Below are positions 39,101-53,300 of a stretch of DNA of 64,000 nucleotides, one piece after another. The notes under the pieces were generated by a model. It saw nothing but the letters and a program-made list of their open reading frames with translations. It made no database searches and was not told the DNA's origin. The position numbers and the translations under genes were made by a program. Origin of the DNA: Angiostrongylus vasorum (lineage: Eukaryota > Nematoda > Chromadorea > Rhabditida > Metastrongylidae); contig JADANN010000149.1 of assembly GCA_018806985.1 (NCBI GenBank), positions 806,001-870,000 on the forward strand, written 5' to 3'. Each line of letters begins with the position of its first letter. Position 1 is the first letter of the stretch.

Positions 39101-42100
39101 CACCAACAAAGGATTGCCGAATGGCAACAACATCATTGAGTCTCGATCAAGACTGCTTCCAAAAAGTAATCAAAAGGCCACAGAAAAACAACACATTCTT
39201 TTCGAACACGTTAAAATCGTACCACATTTGTAGTCATTTTTCAAGTCCAGGGTGGACAAGAACCAACTACGTTTTGCATTTTTTTATGTTTAACGAAACG
39301 AAATTTAGTTAAAACAGAATACTATTTAACATATTGGCGACGACATGAGTCATATACGACTCGTACGTACTCGAGAATAAATGCGCTTTGCAGTTCTAAA
39401 CAATACCTTCAAATAAAAACCGCTAATATGTACAGATTTTTGGTAAGAAAGTAGAACTCCTGCTATCACTTAATGAAGAAACTCTGACTTTTTAAAGATC
39501 AGGAAGCATAATTTTCCGCTATACTTGTTTCGTCAAAGCTCCTACTTTGTGAACGAAGCGATTCAGCAAGCGGGATATTGTACAAAAAGAACCGATGTGG
39601 TCTCACAATGAATCACCAATGTTTTCGCTTGTCGCTTTTGCGTCAAAAGGTTGAAAACCTAGACATCGTTTTCAAATTTTTGAATATCAAAGCCTCGAAC
39701 AAGTTTGACAACAAAACGACATTTCAAGGAAATTATCTGTACCATCAAAGGGATACGGTAAAGTCTTCTTCTGTACGCGTATCAAATTCCCAACTCCTAA
39801 ACTACAATGCTTATTGAAGCCTAAGCCTAAGCCAATAAAATGAGACGTCGGCTACAAAGATTTCAGTTGGCATCCGCCTAAACTGAACACTTTATAATTT
39901 TTATTAGAATGAAGTATTGTCACGTCCGAATAATATTCCATTTTCGTAACAACTGTTCGTTGACTACCAGTTTATCTTGAATGTCGAAAAGTACACTAAG
40001 TTATAAAGCGAGCCGTTTCAGTGCTACGCCTGAACATTCACTGTCAATATGCTCTGCTAAGAAATGATTACTTTATGTAATTCGCACACAGAGATGAACC
40101 CACAAAGTTACAAGTAAGACTGATTACTGGGTACAAATCTGGTTAAAGTGTGGAACAATGTGGGTGCAATAAATCTCTATACAGATAGGGGAATAAGTCA
40201 GCGAATTCCCAGTGCCTACCGAAAAACTCCAAGTCCGACGTCGTTGCATCATAAAACTGTGCACATTACTCGCATAGAATTCGTAATCCTACGACCCTCA
40301 TTGGTTAACCACCTCATCATGGATGGAGTGCTTCTCAATATTGAACAACACTTATGGCAGCAGTTCGCCTCTAAATTGGTCACATAAACTGAGAACTACA
40401 TTGATATTTTTTATATGGGCGCTGAGTTACGGGTGAAATTATGCTACGGTAGAGTCCATGAACTAATAGTGGCCACTTTTCGATAAGAATATTTAAAACG
40501 ATTGGGTCTCCTACTAAGTGTGATAGTCTCTGAGTCACACGAGCAAGTGGAGCCAACTGCGAACCTCTGGCGTGCGATTACCCGACGACAAACAGGAATA
40601 CGCGTGATAAAGATTATTCGTAATAGTAACTCGCAGCATAAACATTGACTCTGTAATTAATGCTATAATACTCCGATCATCCTCCAATCTTCTCTCATCT
40701 TTAGCAACCAGTAAGCATTATAAGGGATGTGATTAGGGCATCGATTTCGAGTGTTGTTGGCATTGCGGGTAGCTCGTCATAACCGGAAGGTTGGTGCTAA
40801 GGGAAAGAATAAAGCAAGTCCACATACGAGTACGACATATGAAACTCTAAATGAGATTAGAACCACCTCCTCATACAATGAAATTAGTGTAACAGGTCTA
40901 CAAAGGAAGAACAAGCTCAGGCCGCCAACTATAGAAGACTGTAAAGCGATGCTTTAGATAGGTGTAAGTGTCTGGCTTCACTAAGCTATGTCTGCCGACA
41001 GTCATCAGCAGCACTACGGCGCCTTTTGAATAATAGAGTTGTTCGTCCTGAAGCAACTGGTAGAAGCGAATTGGTCGAGTCTGCGGTAGTCACTAGTGGT
41101 GATGCTGACAACATAACGCAGTTAAGCCACCCAGAAAATCCACAGAGCGAGTAAGCGACATCGAAAACTTTGATGTGTAAACTGTCGATAAATCCTTGGC
41201 GATTATTCTCATCATTTGTGGAACTCCAGGCGGGGATTATATCGAAACCGGTTAAATACTCATAAGATGCACAACAGAGGAAATTATGAGAGCTTTTTTT
41301 GTATTGATTACTAAAGAAATCAGTATTAATTGGATCGTAGAGAAGTAGAGAAATAGAGCAAAGCAATTCCTTCTAGACAGAATTTTTTTTTATTTTATTT
41401 GATCCGTCTTCACGTTTATTGCGCAGATCCCAGCACTTCTCACATCCAACATCCAATTCGTTTCATATCGCATCCATCGTCCACGAAGGTCTTCCAAGTT
41501 TTTACGTGTGGTTTCGGTTGCTGTGAATGTCGCCGAATACTGGTCGAGCAGCTCTCCTGGAGTCCTGAGATAGCCGGGCCGAAGCGTTCCCAGTTGGATT
41601 GTAGAGAGTGATTTTTTCCCAGAGAAGTCCCGTACCAATTTCCCGACCGCTGAACGAATAAGAGGCTTAGTTGGCCCAGAGCGAAATCGAACTATCACCA
41701 TGCTCGTGGTGACGGACATCAACACCTCTGTGCTACCCGTTTTGTGTGAAATTGTACGAGAGTCAACTGAATTCATTTCGATATTTGATTTTAGTTCACA
41801 TTCAAAAAAATAGAGACTGAAATAAAAATTTTTCAACTGAAATATGAAGTACTTATGGATTATTTTCATAAACTATACACGTGGGTATAACTGATTATGC
41901 ACTAAATATAGAAGTCAGTAGAAGTTGAACACACCGACACATTTGTGACGTCATTTATCCCACAATAGTAGAAAGATATGGACAGGAAGACATCAGCTGA
42001 TTCTTACGATTATAAATGGTGGAATTTATACGAAGTCGTAAAGACTAATTATGATATTGGCGTAGCGCAAAAACATTCATTTGCTGAGGAGAAGAACAGC

Positions 42101-45100
42101 AGCAGAAAATCGAAGAAGAGCATCATGCATGGTGGCCGCGGACACATGCATTTTCGTTCAACCGCTCGACATTAAGCTTCCGATGTGAATTCGATAAAGA
42201 AAGAAGAATTCACCGTTTTCTTGAAGGGCAAACACGAGGTTGATACATTTTCATTATTCACGAACAAACTGACGTTTCGGCGGATTTCGACCCTCTTCAG
42301 AACCTGGAAAGGTCAAGTTGACAGCACTTATCTCCAGCCAAACACCTCCACAACCACCTTTTCTGTTTGGTTATGAAAGTGTTTGGCCTCTAAAGAAGGT
42401 GAAATCTGCCGAAGAGTCAGCTTGTTTATAAATAAAGAATAAGGTAACAACCTCGTGTTTGCTCATCAAAAAGAAAAAGAAAAAACAGTGAATTATTGGA
42501 CCAATGTCGAGGTTAACAGAAAGTCGAGCAGATCATCACCATATATTCGGCAAAAGTGAGAGAATGATGAAGCTGTTTAATGAGCTTTTTCTTCTGTTTT
42601 CCCGTATTGTTAATAATGTTAGTTTCAGTCATCACCGACATTCAGCATTTCTATCGTTAAATAATGTCATGGTTGACTGAAGAAATTGGGTTTCTAATCA
42701 ATGGAAGCTCACTGAAGAAAATCAAACACATACAAGCGCCTGTTGCTCTTCTAGTAGGTTTGCTAAGAACAACGAGAGGAAAATCGTATATTTCGCTATT
42801 TCTTCCAACTTTTTTTCCGCTCATTAGTAAATCACAGGTAAAGATAAACGCCGTAATGAAGGTATGTCACCTCTACGCCGGCGTCTCTGAGAATGCATTC
42901 GTCTTCGTTTAAAGTGAGTTCGACGATGAACGAAGCAAACAACGTCTAAACAATGGAAAATACACTTCGGGATGTCAATAAGAGCCACGCCTTCGAAATC
43001 TTTGTGTAACATGAGCCTCTTAGGTAGCGCCCGTGCCAACAGTGAAGAAACTTTGCAACGCGAAGTTCTTCAGTTTGTAAGAACCATGCAATCTCAATGA
43101 GCCACTATCGGCTGGTTGGTTGCACACAAAAAACGAAGAACGACAAAGACATGGAGAGTTAAGCGCCCCATCGATCGCGTTAACTCAAAAGGTTCCGATG
43201 TCATCGCTCCATAGCATTGAAGTATTCGTATCTAAAAACGACTTCGACGCCTAGAAATTTCTGTTGACATTTCTACGAACTTTGGCATTTCTATGAACAG
43301 CGTTGATTCAGAAGATTTCGGAAATTAAGTTGGCAACCATAGATTGGCGATACACTAAATTCTGAACGATGAGTGATCACCTGAAGGGTGGAAGCCGATT
43401 AAATTTGGCTATTCGATATGTGTTTCGAGCCAATTACTAACCATTCTCTTCGGCATAGCCACTAACCGCGAACGAAATCTAATTGGTCAGACAAATTTTT
43501 GCTAGGAAATTGAGCTATTCAACGAACCATTGAGCCAATAAGCTATCTAGTGAACCCTGTAGCTTATACATACTAAAGAAGTGAGTCTCCTATTCTACAG
43601 AGAAAACCAAATCATAAAAATTGGATTTCACTGCATTTGTTAAAGAACAGCCAACTTAAGGGCTCACCGTTTTGGAAAAAGGCGAATCACTACCTAAGTG
43701 TAATAGTCATAAAATCGTCCTTAATGATCTATTTGTGAGAGCTTCTCTATAGAAAAAAAAGCCATCAGACTGTTTCATAGCAATCTGTTGCGCAAGCTAA
43801 CCAACGACGGGTTAGACTTGAACGAGTCAGCATCAATAATCCAATTCTCTTCTGCAGTTATAGAGGATATACACACTGGATTATAGCTTTCAAACCAGAT
43901 CGTACTACTCTCTATTGGAATAGGGAAAGGAATGTCCAAAGAACAGTGATTTTGGTTAGCACGAAAATGAAAACGCTCAAACAGGAAAATTTAGCACCAC
44001 TTAGCATCACAAGCCTGTTCTTTCTCTAAAGATATCACCAATCATGCCTTAAAGAGTATGAACACTTCAAAATGACCTAAAAAGGCCTCCAAGTAAAGGT
44101 TAACCTATCATATAGGCTTTTCTCACAAAAAAATGTTATTGTTCTTCATCACATGCAGACCAGATTTAAAATGTATTTTAAAAAAACATCTAAAAAAAAC
44201 GTCTTAATTTGGAAATTTGCCGTTGCGCAGTGTTATTAACAAATTGGTGAGGAGGTTGAGAGATTGAACCCAAGCTTGGTTCGTGACAGCGTTCTAATTT
44301 TTAGAAGCAAGATATTAACTGTCAGAGACAAACGAAGTAATCAGAAATTTGCGCCTCAAAATGAAAACCCAATTAAAACTCCAGTAACGTTAACATTCCT
44401 AAATGGAAACGCTTTGGTCAATAGAATCAAGTCATTAACTGGATGAGAATGGAAAATGAGTGATGAGCGCTGTTGTAGCACCAAAAAGAAAACCACTCAA
44501 GGCATCGAGAGTTGTAGTACTGCGAACGTCGAAATCAACATAGGACTAATAGAGCGATGGGTTCAACAGAAACGATGAACACTGAAGATTTTTTTTCAAA
44601 CCGAGTAGATGGCTCACAGTCGTTCGTCTTTTCGATGTGGTGTCTTCACCAGATCTCTTTCTTCGTCACGACGGAAATACCAGATCGAGAAGACGAACGA
44701 CTGTGGACTAACGAGTCGGATCATTAGCTCTGATAGAGATGAAGACGCCAAAACGCTAACCGAATAAGCATCTATATCAATCTCGTGTTAGCTTAACAAT
44801 CCAAGAAGGTACTAAGCAGACGATCAAGATTGTTCGACGAGAAACATATTTAAATGCCTTGAACTTTCGCATACCTGCTCCCACATTAGTTCAATTTCAG
44901 ATGAGCAGACGACGACACCTCCCATTTTCGAACTAATCATGTTGGTCCCCCCATTCCATATAAGATTTTCAGATTAACGGCTACACATTCCATTTTCGGA
45001 CTGACCACCACCACCACCACCACCATAACAGATTCCCACGGTAAAGCCTCGTCGTCAATTTGCCGCTGCCGTGATGATATATGGATGTGGCGTTTGACGA

Positions 45101-48100
45101 CGATGACTGATCACTAAGACGTAGGAAGTCAGGAAAACAACGCGTCCAGCTCAACATGACAAATCGGGTCAAAATGTGCGCTTCATTGTGGTGAACAAGA
45201 TCGTTGCAGAAGCGTCGCGTGGTTGAACTGTGTTTAGGAGTCTACAGAAACCCACTAGCGAAGGAAATGCCATGATAGAGATAAGGTACAACAAAGTGAA
45301 TGAAGTCATTCAACAGCATGACGGCTTCTTTAGAGAATATACTGACCAGTTTAGAATGGATACCTCCACGACACAGACGACCAGCAGACGACGTGTTGTC
45401 TAGTAGAGAGAATTAAGCGAGTTGAATCGATACACAGACGCGGCGGCGGCAGCGGTGACGGCGACGGCCTTCCCTCGCTCGCGCTCACTTTCTCCTGAGC
45501 ACAGCCTCCGCCGCCATACATGGATGGACTCGAGGATACACACGTGTCTGAATATATACACTTGTATGAAGAGCGAAATGGGACGGACGAACGGAATAAC
45601 TTGTATACCGACAAGTGTACTGAACAATCTTTAACTCTTTTTTAATGGCTACTATTTGTTTCACAGTAGGGCATTACGTGAGATACAGCCACAATGAAGC
45701 TGAGATACTTGCAAAACTTGGACCCCAAGCCAGATTAGGGACCCGCGATTACCCTTTTCGAGGGCTCATGTGTTGCCCACTGTACAACTGAACCGCTTGC
45801 TTATGTCCTGAACATACTATAGTTGTTCTCAACAACGTTCGAACGATAACAAACGAAATAATCGGCTCTGATTTCGCATTTCAACGGAAATATTTTGAAG
45901 TTGAGAAGATTTCGAGCGCTTAAACACGACGTATAGGTGACCTAGTAGCGATTAAGGGACCGCAAACGTGATCCAGAACATCAACAAGGTGTGTTTAAAG
46001 AAAGACCTCTTCTAAAATATTGCCACGCTTTGTGTCAGTTTTGAAACACGAAGTGCCACGGGATGCATAGCCTACCAAGAAGCAGACCCTGTTGGATGGC
46101 AATTGATCCACATCCGGTTCTTTATAAAAGAGCATCGCCGAGTGAAGTTCACCATTCAAGCGGTACTCCCTTCACTGGGTTCGACTCGATGCGGCAACGA
46201 CCAGCTTTGGAGCACTCATGCACTCGGATCAACGCGGTTCTGAAGAAGGCGAAGGCGCCGGGGAGCTACCCGAATAAATCTTTTCAACAACTTCGTGTTA
46301 GCTCAATAACACACGAAAGTATTGATGAATAACATACTTCGGATTTCTAAATATTCGACAAAAACTTGGTGATTTTGAGAAGCACACACTCAGCAGATAT
46401 GTGTTAGGTAGCCAGCATATTATAAAGATGCCGACCGCTTTAGCAAAAGCTACCTATCAATGTATATGTAGATGACCTTCACGGTAGGCCCTTAGCTTTT
46501 TAGAAATATGGTCAATTATACGTACATTGCTCCGATAACAACTCTAAGGGTATGGTGGAATGCCGAATCCTTCCATAATCAGCACAACTAGAACCTAAGA
46601 CACAACGAAACTGCCTCAACCAAGCAAAACCACTCTCGTAAAATCAGCCCCCTCAGATTTCTTGCCGCATTTAACAAAAAAAGGAAAAAAAATTACAATT
46701 CCTAGCTCTATAAAAAAAATAAAATGGACAATTAAGCTGATAGAAGTTCATCCTACAAAGCCTTTCTGTTTTCTACAACTGTCAAACATTTTGTAAGCAA
46801 TAAGAAATCAGAAATAGAGTCAAAATCAGAAATAATGCGCGCATCTGCTACCCGCGGTCTAGGATAATAACCTAAGAAACCTCGTTCGAATATTCTTCCA
46901 CACTAAGAATCATGCACGATTTGTTTATCCATTAATGAACGTGTCGAAGCCTTCTTAGCAGAATCCTCTGTGCCACCTACTTCTGAAAGAACCCATCTGT
47001 CCAGTAAAAATATCCGTGAAATGGGTACCAGGCGTCATGTAGGTATTTCGATTAGGGGCGGACACTTTTTCCATGACTTCGCCCACTTATCCCTCTGCAT
47101 CTGTTGAACAAGAAAGAGAGACGAGTGCGGACACGTCTGGTAAATCAAGCGAATAGCGGAAATTAAGGCTCGTTGCTTAAAGTAGTCAACTTCATCAACA
47201 ACGATTTCACCAACAAACAGAAAGATATTCCAGCCAGAGAGAGGAACAGTGGATGAGATTCGTCCCACGGAGAAAGCAGGTTCATTTCGATAAAGGGTGT
47301 ACAGCAGACAGTTTGAAAGCGAATATCAATGGATAGGTCCTTTTAAATCATAGATTGGAGAATAAGAGGACCAAAAAAACAGAGAAAAAAAGACAGCACA
47401 CAGTCATCCGTAAGTCTACAGCAATTATATTAGGACTCAGGCGACTGCGATGATGTCATGGCGCAAGCGGCATCGCTTGATGACTCCGCGGAGCCGACTT
47501 CCTTTCCCTTCTCTTCCCCCACCCAACCCGAAATGACGGCGGATGCCGAGCTATCGAATCCACAACTCCATATTCAGGATTTTTAAATGATCCCGTTTTC
47601 ACGATTTTAACTTATTATTTACTGCCTACTCTTTTTATGTTATTAAACGTCAGGGTATATATTGCGAAATATAACTTTAATGATGCTGAGATATCTGCAA
47701 AACTCGGACCGCAGGTGTCTACGGTGGGGAACGAACGCGCTATTGTCCTTTCCGGGGAGTAGCGCGCTCAACACTACACCATGCGGGTCCTTCGTTTCGC
47801 TTGTCTTTCAGCTAGTTCTATTGATCTTTTGCCATCAGCAATCACCCGTCAGCAGGAAAAAAAATTTAAAAAAAAGAGTAGGCAGTAAATAATAAGTTAA
47901 AAATGTGATTATAACTGCAGCCTCAGCTTAACTGGGTTCGTTGCCGATTTGGGCTCCCTAGATCAATCCCGCTGACAGGTGATTGCTGATGGCAAAAGAT
48001 CAATAGAACTAACTGAGAGACAGGCGAAACGAAGGACCCGCATGGTGTGGTGGTGAGCGCACTACTCCCCCGGAAAGGACAATAGCGCGTTCGTTCCCCA

Positions 48101-51100
48101 CCGTAGACACCTGCGGTCCGGAGTTTTGCAAATATCTCAGCATCATTGAAGATCCCGTTTTCACCGAAAACATTAACAACAGATCTTCTAACATTTTTGT
48201 AAAGCTCCTACACAGTAATTCTTCACAAAGCAAAGGAAAGGGGTTTAAAACACTGTTCTCCAGGGTAGACATACAATCTCACATGGTCCGAAAACGATGA
48301 AAAAGGGATAGGTGTCTAAAAATTCGTTGACTGATGGTGATAGCTGTTCCAAAGTTCTAAAGAATGCAGTTTTCTGATGCTCTTCCGAGAGTTGCTCTAT
48401 ATGTAAGGGGGGATAGAGGTGATTGCGAGATAAGACTACGAACCGTTGGTGAATAAATCTAGAAAATCATCACATCCATCAACTCCCGAGAAATTCGTTT
48501 CAATAGTTTACAACGAAAACGCAGAACACTTCCGCCCATTTTGCTGACTTTTTTCTTTCGATAAAATCACTTCAAAACTTGACGACATTTGTAGAGACGT
48601 AAGAAAACCCTATCGCTTATGAAAGGGCTATGAGCCACTGCATAATTCATAGCAATTCAGTACAGCTTTGTGTTCTTGAAAACGTTATAAAGGTTCCAGT
48701 GAATTCTTTCACAATACAAGACATCGGCAAATTGGAGTGAAACCAATTAGGCGCAATCCACTTATTTTGATAGCTAATAAATGTTCAAGTACCCATAAGG
48801 CTAAGTGGATTCCCAACCTGTAAAAAACCTCACTGAAACTACAAGCATTTTCTGCATGCTGTCTATGCCTGATCAGTTCAGATCATAGAATGTACAAAAC
48901 CAGAAGTAATAAACCCTGAATACTATAATCAGAAAATTGGAACTAGAAAGGCAGGTAGAGATGAGAACGACGCAATGAAGTGAAGTGAGGGAAAAAGTGT
49001 AAGGATACTATGAAATACAAGCCTCAGAAGAAGAAATCGGAAAAGTCGTAGCATATGAGAAATACTCAAGACAGCAAAGATAGAAACTAGAAAAAAATGT
49101 AGTAAATAACCAACTCACGGAGCATGAACTATACAACTCTGGTGACATCGTACCTTCAGCACAGGATTGAAGAGTTGCAATCCACGACAGCATTTCAGCT
49201 TCACTGAATGAATAATCGATGCATATTGATTTTCATGGATAAAAATTCAGTTTAGTTGCGTCAGCAAACAAAATTTTAATATGCATTTTATTTCCCCATA
49301 GTCCAGAAGCAAAAAACTCCTCAAGGGTTTACCTTATTCCTGCTTATCAGACTGCAGTGTAAAACAAGGGTCTATCAATCTAAATTAATCACCGATGTTG
49401 AGAACGGCCTCGACATTTCTATGCTACGGTTCAGGCAAAAGTGAAGTTATTCTATGGTTGATCACCTCGCACTTGAAGAAACCAGGTCAGAAGGCAGTAA
49501 ATCTTCCATAATTCCATAACAGCAGGACATCTTCTATGGTTACGGCCACTAGAGAGGTTCTGGCAACGCAATATCCGAACTCCAGTAAAAGGGCCCATCA
49601 ATTCAGCAAATGCTAATTAGTTGGAAAGGAAGTATGAGAAAAGAATAGTGTAGTACAGTAATACTTATTTTCACTTATTTATACAACTCGATTTGGCATA
49701 TTGCAATGGTCCCAGCTCTTTCACTTGATTCAATGCTTTGCATCTGTCAACTACCAACGTCTTCGAATTTGTCGCTTGTTAGGCTGCCAGTTAAAGATTT
49801 CGTCTTCTTCATAAATGTCTTGAATGCATGTCATATTCATTGCACCTGAGATTCCGCTATAGTCATAGTAGCGCGCTCGCAGATCTCCACCACAGAAGTT
49901 CACTGGTCACCGTGGACTGGAGGGAGCTTTCCATAGAAGTCTGTTACGAATTAGCCAATTCTGGAAGCACAGCTGCTTGCAATAAAGTCGAAAACCGGAT
50001 TACATGTGCATTGCACAGCATCTCTCGCTGCTTCGTTTCCTGTGCTGCACATCTATATCCATCTATTCAAGAAAACTCGCAACAAAGGGCACATAAAGCG
50101 AGGAAGCTACAATCGTCTTAGTGAACACCATCTGTCAAGGATATATTGAAGCGTTTCTGATGTTCTGACATGTGTAACAATCCCCAACTAAAAATTTTGC
50201 CGCCATAGCGGTAAAATTAATAGTGTTTGACCAACTACATTTAATAAGAATGGAAGCATCTTGTTAGCAGATTCGACAATTGTATAACTTTTTACTTAGT
50301 GCCTATTATCTTCCAATGGCTAGGTATTATGCGAAAGATCATCGCAACAATGCTGAGATATTTGCAAAAACTTGGACCTCAGACCAGATTCGAACACTCG
50401 ATTACCCATTCCGGGGGTTCATGTGTCACCCATTGCATCACTGAGTCCCCCCGCTTTGCCTTTCTCTCATCCAGTTTTTTTTTATCCTAACGATTCCAAC
50501 AGCAATCACACGTCAAAGAAAATTATTTGTGCAGAAATCTTGCACTGAACCCAATTTAGCCGAAGCTGCAGTCGTAACCACAATTTCTGGCCTGGGGTCC
50601 AAGATCGAGTTCGGAGTTCGAACAATTGTTGTTTTCGCCTACAGCGCTAAAACATCTTCAAATCATCAATCACTGGAACTAAATCATTATTTATAACGTA
50701 TTGTTTTCCTAACGAAGATACAAAAAATGAAGATCTTTTGAAAGGGATTTTTTGAAAGAAAACTAACCGAAGTAATCAGTTCAATATAGTGCTCATTATG
50801 TCAACATTTCTTTTAACATATCAGCACCATCAACATCATCACCATCATCATCATTATGTACAACTACACTCACATCCGGAAGACTCCATATAACGTCAAC
50901 AACAAACTTTCATATTCGAACTCGATCCACACATGAGAAAACTATTTGAACTATTTATGAGGACATACTGTTATACTGGGATACAAAAATTTCTCTCTCC
51001 AGAATTTAAATATAATGTCATCGATGTTTTTTTTGAATAAACCCAAACCTGACATCAATTCTAGTACGAGTTTTCATTAAGTAGCAATCGGAACTGAGGG

Positions 51101-53255
51101 ATACAAAGTGCGAGCTGAATTTATTGCGGGCAAAAACTATTAGGATTGATATCAGAATAGGTTTAAATGATTTTTTCTAAGTTCTCTCGAATATACACAA
51201 TGTTCCAATTTACGTCAAATTTTTCTAGTAACAGGAGAAGATCCAGAAGTACAATATTTCCTCGATCCGTCATTCATCTTACGTAAGGGAAATCAAAACC
51301 TGATACAGCAGCACACCAGTCTTACTATGAGTTTCACAAAAGTTTGTGGACTACTAGAGAACTGGTGTTATGAAACGTCTCTAAAGCGACATTGCACGAT
51401 CTCTGCGGCACAATTTCGTTGTTTTTGAAGCATTTCCCGAAATATACGCCGTAATATAATCAGTTAGTAAATCAGAGCGTTGACACACCTGTCCAACTCA
51501 AACAGATGTTCAGTTCTGGTTTGTGTGACGAGACGGATGACGTGCTTCGTGCGGCTCATCGCCAGCCATTCGTAGGCGATGTCGATGATCGACGAATGAA
51601 CGTCGACACGTGCACAAGGCGGTAGGTGAATAAGCTGGAATGGAGGCGATGTGTGGCTCTTCAGAAGCGACTCTACGCTCGTTTTCACCAATGAAGGTCA
51701 TAAAATCTGTCCAATATCACAGCACTTAATTTGGACTGTTTTTTTAGTCAAAAAATTCCATGATACTTGCCCTTTCAAACGTGTCTGTAGAGCATAAACT
51801 CTAAAGCACACAGTATTAACGTAGGTATGCCTTTGTCTTTATAAAAGGTTAAAGTGATAAATCAACATCTAAAAAACAAATGCAATAACCCTCTAACCTA
51901 TGACATCAAGTACCACTCGTCATTAATTAATCTACTAAATATTCACACTATTAAGGCAAAAATGCATTTCTTTGAGGTTCAGCAAATCTACTCGTGAGAC
52001 AACCTTCTCGCCCGTGGTCTCAGCTACTGTTGCAATCGGCTCCTGAGCACACAGATAGAGGCTCTGCTCGTATAACATCGCCCAGCACTCCTCCCACGAT
52101 CGCCGCTTGCCGCTTTTTCCCAGTGGCAGCTCCTGAAAATTCATTTCGTTCAGGTGTTTACACTAAGATGAGTCAACTGTGATTTTGTGGCGACCATTTC
52201 TTTCTATAATGTAACGATTTCACCATATTTTTTCCACCTTGTTTACATAATGAGTAGAAAAGCAACGTATGCCACATATTATAAGTATATGTATATAAGT
52301 ATAGTTCCAGATAGCGATTGTTAGAGGTGCTCTGCAATGAATATTTTATAAACCACAACCTGATGTCGCAGCCATCCCTGTCGAATGAGTTTACTTGCGC
52401 GAAGTACGGTTGTAGGCAGTGGATCCCTACATAGAGGTAGTGACGTGAGTGAGCGCTTTGCCCTTAGTTTCGTAGGAGAATTCTGAAACCGAATTTGTTA
52501 AAGAATATAGAGACTTCCTTTGTAAAGTTAATAAGAATTTATTCTCAGTCTCAAATAAAGAAAAGTACAATTTGTTCAGATTACTGATTAGATTTTTGCA
52601 AACCAACAGACGGAGATCACAGTTCAAACTTTGACAACAGAAGTTTTCTTTTAATTGAGTCTTTTCAAATAAATAAGAACAACGACGATCATCTGCGTCA
52701 CCTGTGATTTCGCTTATCATCCAGTATCTCGAACAATTACATGCACGGTTTTCAATCATCCCTGTCACGCCCTAGCTTAGACTTCGACCACTTTGAGAGG
52801 AACGGAAAACACCTAATTTCCATCCCACCATGAAATGTTCGACATGAGATCAAAAGCATTATCGTTAAGCATTGGATATCCAGTGGAACTTAGTTGCCAA
52901 CGGCTCCTGTCTAGCAACTGGTATTAAAACATACCTCGCCTGCATAATTTTAATATGTAATGGACATCTCTGATTTTTGATCGTTTACACAGGCTGTGAA
53001 CCTCCTCATTCATTTGGCTGATATGGCATACTGCATGAATCGCCGTCTCAGTAGTAACTTCGATAAAGTGGGTAGGAATTTTATTTTGCTCGTGTGGTGT
53101 TTAGGTTATCAAAGCGTCGAAGAGACAGGCGTGGAGTTGAATGTTCTCTTTCGTCTTCATTACATTTCGATGCTCTTACAAATCACAACACAGTCGTTTT
53201 TTCCTATTCAGTTGCCAGACGGAATCGTTCATTACGTTTACTTCTCGCCTCAGGC

Positions 53256-53300
<45 letters not shown>

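Noticed and set aside
40986..41366. 126-codon minus-strand open frame in the 17-kb intron
   Set aside because: Composition is plausible, but no splice sites or motif link it to a gene; recorded in the intron entry only.
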